Shown here: positions 8,785 through 17,455 of the stretch, piece by piece
Position numbering within the stretch: the stretch's first letter is position 1
Layout of the letters: every line of letters starts with the position of its first letter
Origin: Streptomyces umbrinus
GTDB taxonomy: Bacteria > Actinomycetota > Actinomycetes > Streptomycetales > Streptomycetaceae
DNA length: 64,000 bases
Assembly (NCBI RefSeq): GCF_030817415.1
Contig: NZ_JAUSZI010000002.1
Location: 11,631,501 to 11,695,500 of the forward strand
Direction of reading: 5' to 3'
Notes under the pieces: generated by a model
Told to the model about the DNA's origin: nothing
Seen by the model: only the letters and a program-made list of their open reading frames with translations
Databases searched by the model: none
Program-made: the position numbers and the translations under genes

Positions 8785-10499
8785 TCAGCGGAGTGTCCAG
8801 ATCTGGTTGTCCCTGCCGTTGCACTCCCAGAGGACCGCCCCCGTTCCGCTCGCGCCGCCGAAGATGTCGAGGCACTTCTGCGACTGGTCAGCCATCAGTT
8901 GTGTACCGGCGAGGTGGAACCGCTGGCTGCCGTTGCCGTTGCAGCCGGACAGTTGGATCTCGGTCCGGTCGTCGGTCGCTCCTCCGGCCACGGTCATGCA
9001 TTTCCCCGACGACCGGAGGGTCCCGCCCGATCCGGTCTGCCATCGCTGTGCCGCGGAGCCGTCGCACGCGGCCTGGAACAGTTGAAGCCCTTCGGTCCCG
9101 GCGCCGCTGCTCAGGCACTTCCCCGAGGTGGCGACCACCAGGGCACGGCCGGCCGGGGCGACCGACGTGTCGGGTCCGCTCTCCTCGGAGGTGTCCTCGC
9201 CTTCGGACACCGGCTCGGAGTCCTCGCGCACGGCATTGGACGTCGACTGGGGTGAGGTGGGCGCCTTCGACGACGTAGCGCCGGAGCTCGCGGAGTGTGA
9301 CGTGTCCGGAGAGGAGGTCGCGGATGCGGACGTGTCCGTGGACCGAGGCGTGGGGTCGTCGGCCGGGAGCGGGCCGTCCGACGCGGTGGCGCTGATGCTG
9401 TTCTTCTCCGTCGGCATGGTCATCAGCACAGCGATGGCGATCAACAACGCCGTGGCGACCGCTGCGGCCAGCACGATCGGCTTCTTCGAACGCCTCGCAC
9501 CCGGGGACCGTCGCGCCTCCAGGTCGGTCGTAGCGGGCTGCGGACTTTCCGCGGGCCCTCCGGCAGCGGATGCCTGGCCCGTTCCGCGGTCCGGATTACG
9601 CCCCAGCCCCGCTACAGCCGTCACCGCGGGATCCGGAGCGTTGGCGCCCGGCGCACTGGCGGCGGACGGAACGGCTGAGGGGCTCGCTTCGCCCGACGGT
9701 ATTCGCAGCAGGCGCTCGGCGTCCTCCGCGGACAGCCGCTCGGCCGGGTTGCCGGCGAGCAGCCCCTGGATCACCGGGGTGAGCGGCCCGGCGCCCCGCA
9801 CCTCGGGAGCCGGCTCCATGGCAATGGCGTACATCGTTTGCGCCACTGTGTCCCGGAGGAAGGGCGAACGGCCCTCGACCGCTTGGAAGACGTTGCGCCC
9901 AGCGCCCACAGGTCGGCCTCCGGACCTGGCTTGGCGCCGACGAGGCGCTCGGGAGCCATGAAGTCGACGGACCCCACCAGTTGGCCGGAGCGGGTGAGAT
10001 TCGATGTCTCGGAAGCCTGGGCGATGCCGAAGTCGGTGAGGACCACCCGGCCGTCCTCGGAGAGCAGCACGTTGGCAGGCTTCACGTCCCGGTGGAGGAC
10101 CCCGGCCCGGTGCGCGGCCCGTAACGCGGCGATCAGGCCACGGCCGATCCTGGCGACCTCTTCGGGCGGGACCGGACCGCGCGCCGCGAGTTCGGCGAGG
10201 GTGGTGGAAGGCACGTACTCCATGACGATGGTGGGCAGGCCCTCGTCGTCCACGACGTCGTGGACGACCACGACATTGGGGTGGCTGATACGGGCGGCGC
10301 TGTGGGCCTCGCGCCGGGCGCGCTCGAAAAGGGTGGCGAGTTCGGCGTCGTCGAGATGAGGCTGGGGATGCAGCTTCTTGACGGCGACCTGGCGGCCGAG
10401 AAGCTCGTCGTGGGCGCGCCACACGGTGGCCATGCCGCCTCGGCCGATCCGGTCGAGGACGCGGTATCGGCCGGCGATCAGCCGTCCTTGGTCGGACAC
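8785..10499 (-). pseudogene. Ser/Thr kinase with extracellular ricin domain, one frameshift
   Basis: Receptor-like Hanks kinase. From ATG 10499: glycine loop IGRGGMATV, catalytic lysine K41 in VAVKK, HRDVKPANVL (D138), DFG in VLTDFGIA, and MAPERLV. After WALGAT the frame breaks near 9890/9891; the downstream frame resumes FQAVEGRSPF and the rest of the C-lobe, a juxtamembrane region, one TM helix (IVLAAAVATALLIAIAVLM), a Ser/Thr-rich linker and a ricin-type beta-trefoil lectin (about the last 125 residues, with GKCL, GKCM and QKCLD repeats and QIWTLR). Restoring one base gives exactly 572 codons including stop. The lectin tail suggests a kinase that senses carbohydrate outside the cell. Real inactivation and assembly error cannot be told apart here. 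Confidence 0.85.
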
Positions 10500-11109
10500 C
10501 GTGGTTTCCTTTCCGCTGCCGCAGGGCCGATACGGCCGATGTGCCAGTCGGCTCCTGCGGCCGGAGACCGCTCAACGACCCGTTCTCTGCCGGGTGTTAC
10601 CGCTAACCGGTGGTTGAGGGGCGATCATATGCCGATACGGCGGCACCAGATGTTGGACGGGAGTTCAACATCCGCGACTGCGAGCGCCGGCTCATCGTGC
10701 AGTTCGTTCGGGTGGGGGGACAAGGATTGGAGGACCGCCGCGTGTCGCGGTCCCGACCGCCGTGATGTCGCCGGCCACGACCACCGTGCCGTGCCATGGC
10801 GTGCCCGTGCCATGTCGAGCAGACGGAACGCCAGGCTTCATCGGACACGTCCGGCCTACCTGCGAACGACATGCCGCGGCGGGCGTACTGCGCCCTGAGT
10901 AGTCACGGTGTCTGCAACGGCATGACGACGGGGAGGGCCTCGCCCGGGGAGCCTGAGCAGGTATCCGAGACCGACTGCTCCGTGCCCGCGGTCAGGGCGA
11001 CGTGTGCCGGTCATCGCCTGGTGTCCGACGGGGAAGGCCGACCGTGCTTCGCGCGCATCGCACGACGTGTCTCCCTCCCGGACTCCCGCACTGGGAGGCA
11101 GTACACCCG
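10500..11109. other. Divergent intergenic region, no gene
   Basis: About 600 bp between the kinase and esterase starts. No protein-like frame was found. A small inverted repeat, GATGTTG (10649-10655) and CAACATC (10666-10672), lies inside. Promoters for both genes are expected but no clear -10/-35 pair stands out. Confidence 0.4.
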
Positions 11110-12054
11110 ATGAAGACCCGTATCACGCTCGGACTGGCCGGGGTCGCCTCGTGCGTCGCGTTCCTCACGGCGGTAGCCGTGACCAGGGACGGCGACGGCG
11201 GCGCGGTGCCGTCGCTCCCGACGCCCCCGCGCGGACCCTACGTCGCACTGGGCGACTCCTACACGGCAGGCCCGAAGATCCCCGACCAGAACGGCAAACC
11301 CCCGGGGTGCGACCGCTCCGACCGGAACTACCCGGCGCTGGTCGCCGACGGCCTCGGCCTCGGCGCGGCGGAGTTCCGAGACGTCAGTTGCAGTGGGGCC
11401 ACGGTTGCCGACCTGTCCGCCTCGCAGTCCACGGACGACGGCGTCAACCCGGCCCAACTGGCGGCCGTCAGCGCCGCAACCGGCCTGGTCACCGTCGGCG
11501 TCGGCGGAAACGACATCGGCTTCGGCTCGGTGATCACCGCGTGCGTCAAGGACGGCGTCCGATACCGGATGGAGAGCCGTTTCGAGGACGCCGCGTCGAA
11601 CGACGCCCCGTGCCGGAAGCGGTACGTCTCCGGTGGCACCGACCAGGTGGCGGCGAGGATCGACGCGGCGGGCGGGAGGCTGTCCGCCGCGCTACGTGAC
11701 ATCGGCCGCCGGGCTCCCGAGGCGCGGGTGTTCGTCGTCGGCTATCCCGCGATCCTGCCGGACGACGGCCGAGGCTGCGGACGTGCGACCGGCCTGGCGC
11801 CGGGTGACGTGACCTTCCTGCGGGAGAAGGAACGGCAGCTCAACACCATGCTGCGGGACAGCGCGAAAGCTGCCGGCGCCGGGTACGTCGACACCTACAC
11901 GCCCTCCGCCGGCCGCGACGCCTGCGCGGACAAGGACGTGCGCTGGATCGAGCCCCTCATCCCTGCGGCCCCGGCGGCCTCCGTGCACCCCAACGAGCGC
12001 GGCGAGCGAGGCATGGCGCGGGCCGTGCTGCGCGCGGTGCGGGCAGCACGCTGA
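11110..12054 (+). CDS. Secreted SGNH/GDSL-type esterase or lipase
   Basis: A 314-aa exported esterase of the SGNH hydrolase fold, close to the secreted lipases known in Streptomyces. ATG 11110 with GGAGG upstream begins a signal peptide/anchor (residues 1-27). Block I is ALGDSYT with nucleophile S50. The Gly oxyanion block lies near SCSGATVADL, the Asn block is VGVGGNDIGF, and the His of block V is H293 in SVHPNERG. Six cysteines suggest disulfides, as expected outside the cell. It is a single gene, convergent with the membrane protein that ends 8 bp downstream on the other strand. Confidence 0.9.
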   Translation: MKTRITLGLAGVASCVAFLTAVAVTRDGDGGAVPSLPTPPRGPYVALGDSYTAGPKIPDQNGKPPGCDRSDRNYPALVADGLGLGAAEFRDVSCSGATVADLSASQSTDDGVNPAQLAAVSAATGLVTVGVGGNDIGFGSVITACVKDGVRYRMESRFEDAASNDAPCRKRYVSGGTDQVAARIDAAGGRLSAALRDIGRRAPEARVFVVGYPAILPDDGRGCGRATGLAPGDVTFLREKERQLNTMLRDSAKAAGAGYVDTYTPSAGRDACADKDVRWIEPLIPAAPAASVHPNERGERGMARAVLRAVRAAR

Positions 12055-12062
12055 CAGGCCCG

Positions 12063-13508
12063 TCACCACCCCGTCAGCAGCAAGTGGTTGAGAAGCAGGG
12101 CGAGCGCGGCCTGCGCCGCGAGCCAGGCACGTGGCCGGGTCAGGAACGCGCACGAGACCAGGAGCCACATGGCGAACGGCAGCCAGATGCGCTCGGTCTC
12201 CGCTTTGCTCATCCCGGACAGGTCGGCGATGAGCAGAGCGGCGAGTGCGGCGGCGACCAGCACGGCGAGGCGGAGTTCGGCGGAGGCGTTGAGCATGTCT
12301 GCCCAGGGCAGGACCCGTCGGCGCACGGCCGAGCTGATCCGTTCGAAAGCGCCGCGGCGCTCGGCTGTCCGCCCGCGCAGAGGAGCGTCGAGGGGAGAAC
12401 GCGCCCTCAGCCGTGTCGCGGGCAGGAAGAGAGTGGCGCCGGTGCGTCGCAGGCCCGCCACCGTTGCCGGGCCCACGATCAGGACCGTGCAGGCGAGGTT
12501 GGCCCACACCCAGTAACCGTAGGGCCGGATGCCGCCGGCTCCCTGGTAGTAGCGCTCGACGAGCAGGTGGTACGCCTCCCACCAGTTGAAGCCCGCGAGG
12601 GTGAACACGACGGGGACGACGGCGACTCCGGCGAGGGCGTAGGGCAGGGGCCGGGCTCGTCGCGGGCCGAGCAGCAGGACGGCGCCCGCGATCACGACGA
12701 AGAGGGTGAGCCCGTAGGAGAGATAGCAGGTGAGGCCGAAGAGGAGGCCGGAGGCGAAACCGGTGAGCCGTGGCCGGTGTCCGGTGACCGCGAGGGCGAG
12801 GAACGCGACCGTCCAGGCCGCGACCGCCGCGAAATAGCCGTCCGCGGACGTCCCCATCCACACCGCGGCCGGCGCCAACACCAGGAACGGTGCCGCGCGG
12901 CGCGCGAGCGCCTCGTCCGCGAGCGTTCGCACGGCGACCAGTACCGCCACGCACGCCGACGCACCGACGGTGATGCAAAAGGCTCCGGCCCAGCCTCCGC
13001 CGCCGAGCCCGGCCCGGGCGAGCAGGACGAATGTGAGTGTCGCCGCCGGAGGGTGGCCCGCCACATGCGGGGGCCAGTGGTCGGGGGAGTGGAGCAGGAT
13101 GTGGCCGGTGAAGTCCCGCAGCGTGGCGGGGATGTCCTGGAAGCGGTCGATGACCTGCAGGTACTCGTACTTGGTTGTGAGCCGGACCGCGATCCCGCGC
13201 TGCCAGCCGTCGATCAGCGCCAGTGACCACGTCCACGCCATGGCCATGCCCCAGGCGGCGCCCAACAGCGCGCGCCACGGCAGCCGGGCGGCCACTCGCG
13301 GGCCGCATGCCACGACGCCGACCGCGACGACGAGCGCCGCAGGGGTGCCGGGGCCGACGTGGGGACCCCAGTTGGCGTACAGGGGAGGCCACCCCACGTG
13401 CAGGGTGCCGTGCTCCCGCTCGATCGCGGTGCCGACCAGCGCGGCCGCCACGACGAGCAGCGCGGCGGCCGCGGTCGCGTACAGGTCTCGGAGAAGATCA
13501 CGGGTCAC
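12063..13508 (-). CDS. Polytopic membrane protein, GT-C glycosyltransferase-like
   Basis: A 481-aa protein with about 10-12 predicted membrane helices starting at GTG 13508. A long extracytoplasmic loop after the second or third helix contains many aromatic and acidic residues (KYEYLQVIDRFQDIPATLRDF, then HSPDHWPPHVAGHPP), and NWWEAYHLLVERYYQG lies further on. That architecture resembles membrane-embedded GT-C sugar transferases using lipid-linked donors, but no diagnostic motif proves it. The GT2, DUF2064 and epimerase genes within 8 kb fit a role in surface glycan assembly. No good ribosome site is visible upstream. Confidence 0.6.
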   Translation of the reverse strand: MTRDLLRDLYATAAAALLVVAAALVGTAIEREHGTLHVGWPPLYANWGPHVGPGTPAALVVAVGVVACGPRVAARLPWRALLGAAWGMAMAWTWSLALIDGWQRGIAVRLTTKYEYLQVIDRFQDIPATLRDFTGHILLHSPDHWPPHVAGHPPAATLTFVLLARAGLGGGGWAGAFCITVGASACVAVLVAVRTLADEALARRAAPFLVLAPAAVWMGTSADGYFAAVAAWTVAFLALAVTGHRPRLTGFASGLLFGLTCYLSYGLTLFVVIAGAVLLLGPRRARPLPYALAGVAVVPVVFTLAGFNWWEAYHLLVERYYQGAGGIRPYGYWVWANLACTVLIVGPATVAGLRRTGATLFLPATRLRARSPLDAPLRGRTAERRGAFERISSAVRRRVLPWADMLNASAELRLAVLVAAALAALLIADLSGMSKAETERIWLPFAMWLLVSCAFLTRPRAWLAAQAALALLLNHLLLTGW

Positions 13509-13621
13509 GGGGGAACGCTAGGCCGCGAGGACCGCGCCGAGGCCGTTGCACGTGCGGACGTCAGCGTTTCGTCATGTGTCGAGGACCCCTTTCCGCAGTT
13601 GCGGCGGCCTACGGTCGGCGC

Positions 13622-14899
13622 ATGTCAAGGTTGCACACTCCGCCTGCCTCGCCCACGTCCCCCGGTTTCTGGCGCAGTCCCGTACGAGGTCCGTGGTTCA
13701 CCTCGGTGCTCGGAATCGTCCTGCTCGGCGGGATCACCGCGCTGTTCGTGACGGGGCTGCTGTCGTACGCCGCGTACAACCCGGACCTGTCGCCGGTGAA
13801 CGACAAGACCCCCGACAAGGGCCTGCTCGGCTTCTACCTCTTCGCGTGGCCGACACAGCCGCACTGGCTCTACCGGCTCACCCAGGGCATCCATGTCACG
13901 CTGGGCATCACGCTCATCCCTGTCCTGCTGGCCAAGCTGTGGTCGGTCGTTCCGAAGCTGTTCGCGCTGCCGCCGGCCCGGTCGCTCACGCACGCCCTGG
14001 AACGGATCTCCCTGCTGCTCCTCGTCGGCGGCGTGCTGTTCGAGTTCGTGACGGGGGTGCTCAACGTCCAGTTGGACTACCTCTTTCCCGGCTCCTTCTA
14101 TCCGCTGCACTTCTACGGCGCCTGGGTGTTCATCGCCGGGTTCGTGGTGCACGTGGTGCTCCGGGCCCCCGCCGCCGTACGCAACCTGCGTCGCATGCGG
14201 GCGGGGAAGGGCCCGCAGGAGGAGGCGGGCGGGGAGCCGGACTTCCCGCTGGTCTCCCCGCGGCCGGCCGAGCCCACCGTGTCCCGGCGTGGCGCGCTGT
14301 GGTTCGTCGGCGGCGGTTCGCTGCTGCTGTTCGGGACCACGGCCGGACAGAGCTTCGACGGTCCGCTGCGGCGCACCGCCCTCCTGGCGCCGCACGGTGG
14401 CGCCGATCCGGGCAGCGGTCCCGGCGGCTTCCAGATCAACAAGACGGCCGCGTCCCGGGGGATCGCAGCCGCCGAGACGCGCGAGGACGTGTGGCGGCTG
14501 GTCGTCACCGGGCCCTCCGGGACCGTCCGGCTGAGCCGCAAGGAACTGCTGGAACTGCCGCTGCACAGCTCGGCGTTGCCCATTGCCTGTGTGGAGGGCT
14601 GGTCCACCGGCGACCAGTGGTGGCGGGGCGTACGGCTGCGGGAACTCGCCGTCCTCGTCGGGTACGACGCGGACTCGGCCCCCGACGTCATGGTGGAGTC
14701 CCTCCAGCGGCGTGGCGCCTTCCGCAGGGCCGCCCTGCGGTCCAACCAGGTGCGTGATCCGCGTTCCCTGCTCGCCCTGGACGTCAACGGCGAGCCACTG
14801 ACCCCCGACCACGGCTACCCGGCCCGGATCATCGTGCCCGCGGCACCCGGTGTGCTCAACACCAAGTGGGTGGCCCGGATGACGTTCGGAGACCTGTGA
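13622..14899 (+). CDS. Membrane-anchored sulfite-oxidase-family molybdopterin enzyme
   Basis: A 425-aa fusion. The N-terminal 200 residues contain four or five membrane helices with conserved histidines (for example in GIHVTLG and LHFYGAW...VVHVV), resembling a b-type cytochrome or ferric-reductase-like membrane domain. The C-terminal part (about 245-425) is a sulfite-oxidase/YedY-type molybdopterin domain, with the molybdenum-ligating cysteine C323 in PIACVEGWSTGDQWWRGV and the end LNTKWVARMTFGD. RRGALWFVGGGSLLLFG between them resembles a Tat-like or membrane segment. Likely role: a redox enzyme at the outer membrane face passing electrons through its own membrane part. It is coupled to the next gene by a TGATG overlap. 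Confidence 0.85.
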   Translation: MSRLHTPPASPTSPGFWRSPVRGPWFTSVLGIVLLGGITALFVTGLLSYAAYNPDLSPVNDKTPDKGLLGFYLFAWPTQPHWLYRLTQGIHVTLGITLIPVLLAKLWSVVPKLFALPPARSLTHALERISLLLLVGGVLFEFVTGVLNVQLDYLFPGSFYPLHFYGAWVFIAGFVVHVVLRAPAAVRNLRRMRAGKGPQEEAGGEPDFPLVSPRPAEPTVSRRGALWFVGGGSLLLFGTTAGQSFDGPLRRTALLAPHGGADPGSGPGGFQINKTAASRGIAAAETREDVWRLVVTGPSGTVRLSRKELLELPLHSSALPIACVEGWSTGDQWWRGVRLRELAVLVGYDADSAPDVMVESLQRRGAFRRAALRSNQVRDPRSLLALDVNGEPLTPDHGYPARIIVPAAPGVLNTKWVARMTFGDL

Positions 14900-15360
14900 T
14901 GCGCAGAGCGTTCCCTCCGCTCGGCAGCCCGCTGCAACTCCTGCTTCTGGCCTGCTTGTTCGCCCTCGCCGGATACGCGGGTGTGCGTCTGCTGTCCGAC
15001 GACTGGCTGGGTGTGACGCTGTGGTTCGTGGGTGCGGCCGTGCTGCACGACCTGGTGTTTCTGCCGTTGTACGCGGCCGTGGACCGGGCCGTCACCGGAG
15101 TGCTCGGTACCGCAGGCCGCCGGACCTGGACCATGTACGTCCGGGTGCCGGCGGCCTTTTCCGGGCTTCTGCTGCTGGTGTGGTTCCCGTTGATCAGCGG
15201 CCGCGTGGCGGACGGCTACGAGTCCGCCACCGGCCTGTCCGCGGACGGCTTCCTCGCCCGCTGGCTGCTGATCACCGCCGTACTCTTCGGCGGGTCCGCC
15301 CTGCTGCTGGTGCTGCGGCTGCGCAGGGAGACGAAGCAGCGGCCACCGGCCGACCACTGA
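14899..15360 (+). CDS. Four-helix membrane protein coupled to molybdoenzyme
   Basis: A 153-aa hydrophobic protein with about four transmembrane segments (LQLLLLACLFALAGYAG, VTLWFVGAAVLHDLVFLPLY, FSGLLLLVWFPLI, WLLITAVLFGGSALLLVL). ATG 14899 shares its A with the stop of the molybdoenzyme (TGATG), so translation is coupled; a longer start at 14866 lies inside that gene. It is probably a partner subunit or assembly factor of the molybdoenzyme, inferred only from coupling. Its 3' end overlaps the convergent methyltransferase gene by 145 bp. Confidence 0.75.
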   Translation: MRRAFPPLGSPLQLLLLACLFALAGYAGVRLLSDDWLGVTLWFVGAAVLHDLVFLPLYAAVDRAVTGVLGTAGRRTWTMYVRVPAAFSGLLLLVWFPLISGRVADGYESATGLSADGFLARWLLITAVLFGGSALLLVLRLRRETKQRPPADH

Positions 15361-15995
15361 TCCACGGTGCGCCAGCCCAGCGGGCGGGCGTACCGCAGAA
15401 GGGCCCGGGTGCCGAGCCGGGCCCAGGGGAACGCGGCGCCGGTGGCCCCCTTGGCGCCGGTGCCGCGCACGAGGCGGACGTCGGCGCGCTCGTCCACGTC
15501 CACCGGAGCCGTCTCGGCGATCAACAGGCCGCCGGGCACCAGTAGTTGGGCCACTCTGCGGAGCAGGGTGCGTGGGTCGCCGCCGATGCCGAGGTTGTCG
15601 TCCAGGAGCAGCGCGGTGTTCCAACGGCCCTCACCCGGCAGTGGTTCGAAGACCGAACGCAACAGAGCGGGTCCGCCGAGGCCCAGGGTGTGGGCGACGG
15701 CGGCCTCGCTGATGTCGATACCGAGCGCGGTCCGGCCCTGGGCGGCGAGCTCCGTGACCAGTCTTCCGGGCCCGCACCCGACGTCGAGAACGGCACTCTC
15801 GCACCGGTCCAGGACCTGACGGTCCACGGCGTCGGCCCGCGCGCACCACCGCTCGACGTCCAGCGGCAGCAGCCAGCCGTCGCCACGGCGCAGGAAGAGC
15901 GGTCCCCGGCCTGCCCGGAGGGCGTCGGCGTAGGGGTCGGCCGACCAGCTGTGCTCGGCGGGGTCCCGCGCCATCACCTCATGCGCTGTGCTCAT
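15216..15995 (-). CDS. Class I SAM-dependent methyltransferase
   Basis: A 259-aa cytosolic methyltransferase. Motif I is VLDVGCGPGRLVTELA, the acidic motif II is GIDISEAAV, and ALLLDDNLGIGG and LLVPGGLLIAETAP match later motifs. It starts at 15995 with an ATGA overlap with the DUF2064 gene and is third in a tight GT2-DUF2064-methyltransferase operon. The last 40 or so residues (Ser/Arg/Lys-rich) are encoded antisense to the membrane protein gene and look unlike the fold, so the original stop may have been lost. Acceptor unknown; a lipid or glycan precursor is plausible from context. Confidence 0.85.
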   Translation of the reverse strand: MSTAHEVMARDPAEHSWSADPYADALRAGRGPLFLRRGDGWLLPLDVERWCARADAVDRQVLDRCESAVLDVGCGPGRLVTELAAQGRTALGIDISEAAVAHTLGLGGPALLRSVFEPLPGEGRWNTALLLDDNLGIGGDPRTLLRRVAQLLVPGGLLIAETAPVDVDERADVRLVRGTGAKGATGAAFPWARLGTRALLRYARPLGWRTVDQWSAGGRCFVSLRSRSTSSRADPPKSTAVISSQRARKPSADRPVADS

Positions 15996-16609
15996 CGGCG
16001 GCCGGCCGTCCGCAGCCGGGCCAGTTCCGCGGCGAAGCGGCCGTGCGGCGCCAGGGCGGCGACCGCCTCGGCGTCGGCGGACGTGTCCACGTCCCGCAGG
16101 CGTGGCAGATCGCGCACCCGCAGGCCGGCGGCGACGAGCCGGGCGCGCTGTACGGCGCCGGTGGCGGGCGTAGACATCGGGACCCCGCGCAGCAGCTCCG
16201 GGTCCGGCTTCGCCAGCCCGAGCGCCCAGAAGCCGCCGTCCTCGGCAGGGCCGAAGCAGGCGTCGTACCCGTCGAAGTCCACAGCGAGCAGGCCGGGGGT
16301 GACCTGCGGTGTGTCCATCCCGATCAGCAGGGCCGGTCCGTCGCAGCCGGTGAAGGCCGCGGCCAGCCGTTCGTCGAGGCCACCCGCACACTGCGGTACG
16401 ACGTCGAAGCCGGGCGGCAGCCATGGCCCGGGTCTCCCGTCGAGGACCAGGATCCGGCGTCGGGCGGGTGCCGCGGCAACCGCCCTCAGGGTGTCGGTGA
16501 GGGCCGCCTCGGCGAGCGCCGCCGCCTCCTCGGGTGTGAACGGTGGCGTGAGCCGGGTCTTCACCCGTCCCGGCCTCGGTTCCTTGGCGATGACGAGCAG
16601 GGTGGTCAC
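15992..16609 (-). CDS. TIGR04282/DUF2064 glycosyltransferase-like protein
   Basis: A 205-aa protein of the DUF2064 family, with a GT-A-like nucleotidyl/glycosyl transferase fold. It begins VTTLLVIAKEPRPGRVKTRL, the typical N-terminal signature, and contains IGMDTPQ and PAEDGGFWALGL. GTG 16609 has AGGAGG 9 nt upstream and overlaps the GT2 stop (GTGA); its own stop overlaps the methyltransferase start (ATGA). The protein probably acts with the GT2 enzyme in the same pathway. Confidence 0.85.
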   Translation of the reverse strand: MTTLLVIAKEPRPGRVKTRLTPPFTPEEAAALAEAALTDTLRAVAAAPARRRILVLDGRPGPWLPPGFDVVPQCAGGLDERLAAAFTGCDGPALLIGMDTPQVTPGLLAVDFDGYDACFGPAEDGGFWALGLAKPDPELLRGVPMSTPATGAVQRARLVAAGLRVRDLPRLRDVDTSADAEAVAALAPHGRFAAELARLRTAGRR

Positions 16610-17340
16610 CGGCGGGATCCTCCTTGTGCCTGTGCTGTGGCCGCCGCGGGCACGGCGGGCCGCTCGGCAAGGACGCGGCTCATGTCGCGTACCGCCTGCC
16701 AGGTGCCACGCCAGGTCCCGGTCACCTTCGAGGCGCCGGACCTGGGCAGATACGGGACGTCGTGTTCGGTGACGCGCCAGCCCGCGTCGGCGGCCCGCAC
16801 GACCATCTCCAGCGGGTAGCCGCTGCGCCGGTCGGCCAGGTCCAGGGCGAGCAGTGCCTCGCGGCGGGCGGCGCGCAGCGGACCGAGGTCGTGCAGGCGC
16901 AGACCCGTGCGGCGCCGCAGCATCAGCGCGAGTGCGAGATTGCCCGCCCGGGCGTGCACGGGCCAGGCGCCCCGGCCCTGCGGACGGCGCCTGCCGAGCA
17001 CCAAGTCGGCCTCGCCGCTTCGGACTTCGGCCACGAACGGCACGAGCAGGGCCGGGTTCAGCGAGGCGTCGCAGTCGCAGAAGCACACGATGCCGGCCGT
17101 GGCCGCGGTCAGTCCCGCATGGCAGGCGGCGCCGAAGCCGCGGCGCGGTTCGTGGACGACGGTGGCGCCGAGTTCCCGGGCGATGTCCGCCGAGCCGTCG
17201 GTGGAGCCGTTGTCCACGACAAGGGCACGCCAGCCGGGTGGAATGCGGGCGAGTACCCAGGGCAGTGCCTCGGCTTCGTTCAGACAGGGGAGGACGACAT
17301 CGACGTCCTCGGGTGTGGAAGAGGTCATCACGGCTCCCAC
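16606..17340 (-). CDS. Family 2 glycosyltransferase
   Basis: A 244-aa GT2 enzyme of the polyprenol-phosphate mannosyl/glucosyl transferase type. It has DVVLPCLNEAEALPWVL, VVDNGSTDGSADIA, the donor-binding CFCDCDASLNP (D-x-D-like) and RSGYPLEMVVRAADAGWRVTEHDVPYLPRSGASKVTGTWRGTWQA. There are no membrane helices at the C-terminus. Start may be 17340 or the Met four codons later. It is first of the three-gene operon and divergent from the response regulator. Likely it loads sugar onto a lipid carrier used by membrane GT-C enzymes, by inference. Confidence 0.9.
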   Translation of the reverse strand: MGAVMTSSTPEDVDVVLPCLNEAEALPWVLARIPPGWRALVVDNGSTDGSADIARELGATVVHEPRRGFGAACHAGLTAATAGIVCFCDCDASLNPALLVPFVAEVRSGEADLVLGRRRPQGRGAWPVHARAGNLALALMLRRRTGLRLHDLGPLRAARREALLALDLADRRSGYPLEMVVRAADAGWRVTEHDVPYLPRSGASKVTGTWRGTWQAVRDMSRVLAERPAVPAAATAQAQGGSRR

Positions 17341-17455
17341 CCTACGAACGCGAAACGTACATATCGGGCTTCGGCTCCTTACGAAACACGGACGTCAGGG
17401 CCGGTGGGCCACTCGGAGAGCGACGCTCGAAGGCATGCGGTGCGAGGCTGGCCGT

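Noticed and set aside
12084..13226. 380-codon plus-strand frame opposite the membrane protein
   Set aside because: Gly/Arg/Glu-rich shadow of the polytopic membrane protein; no RBS or motif.
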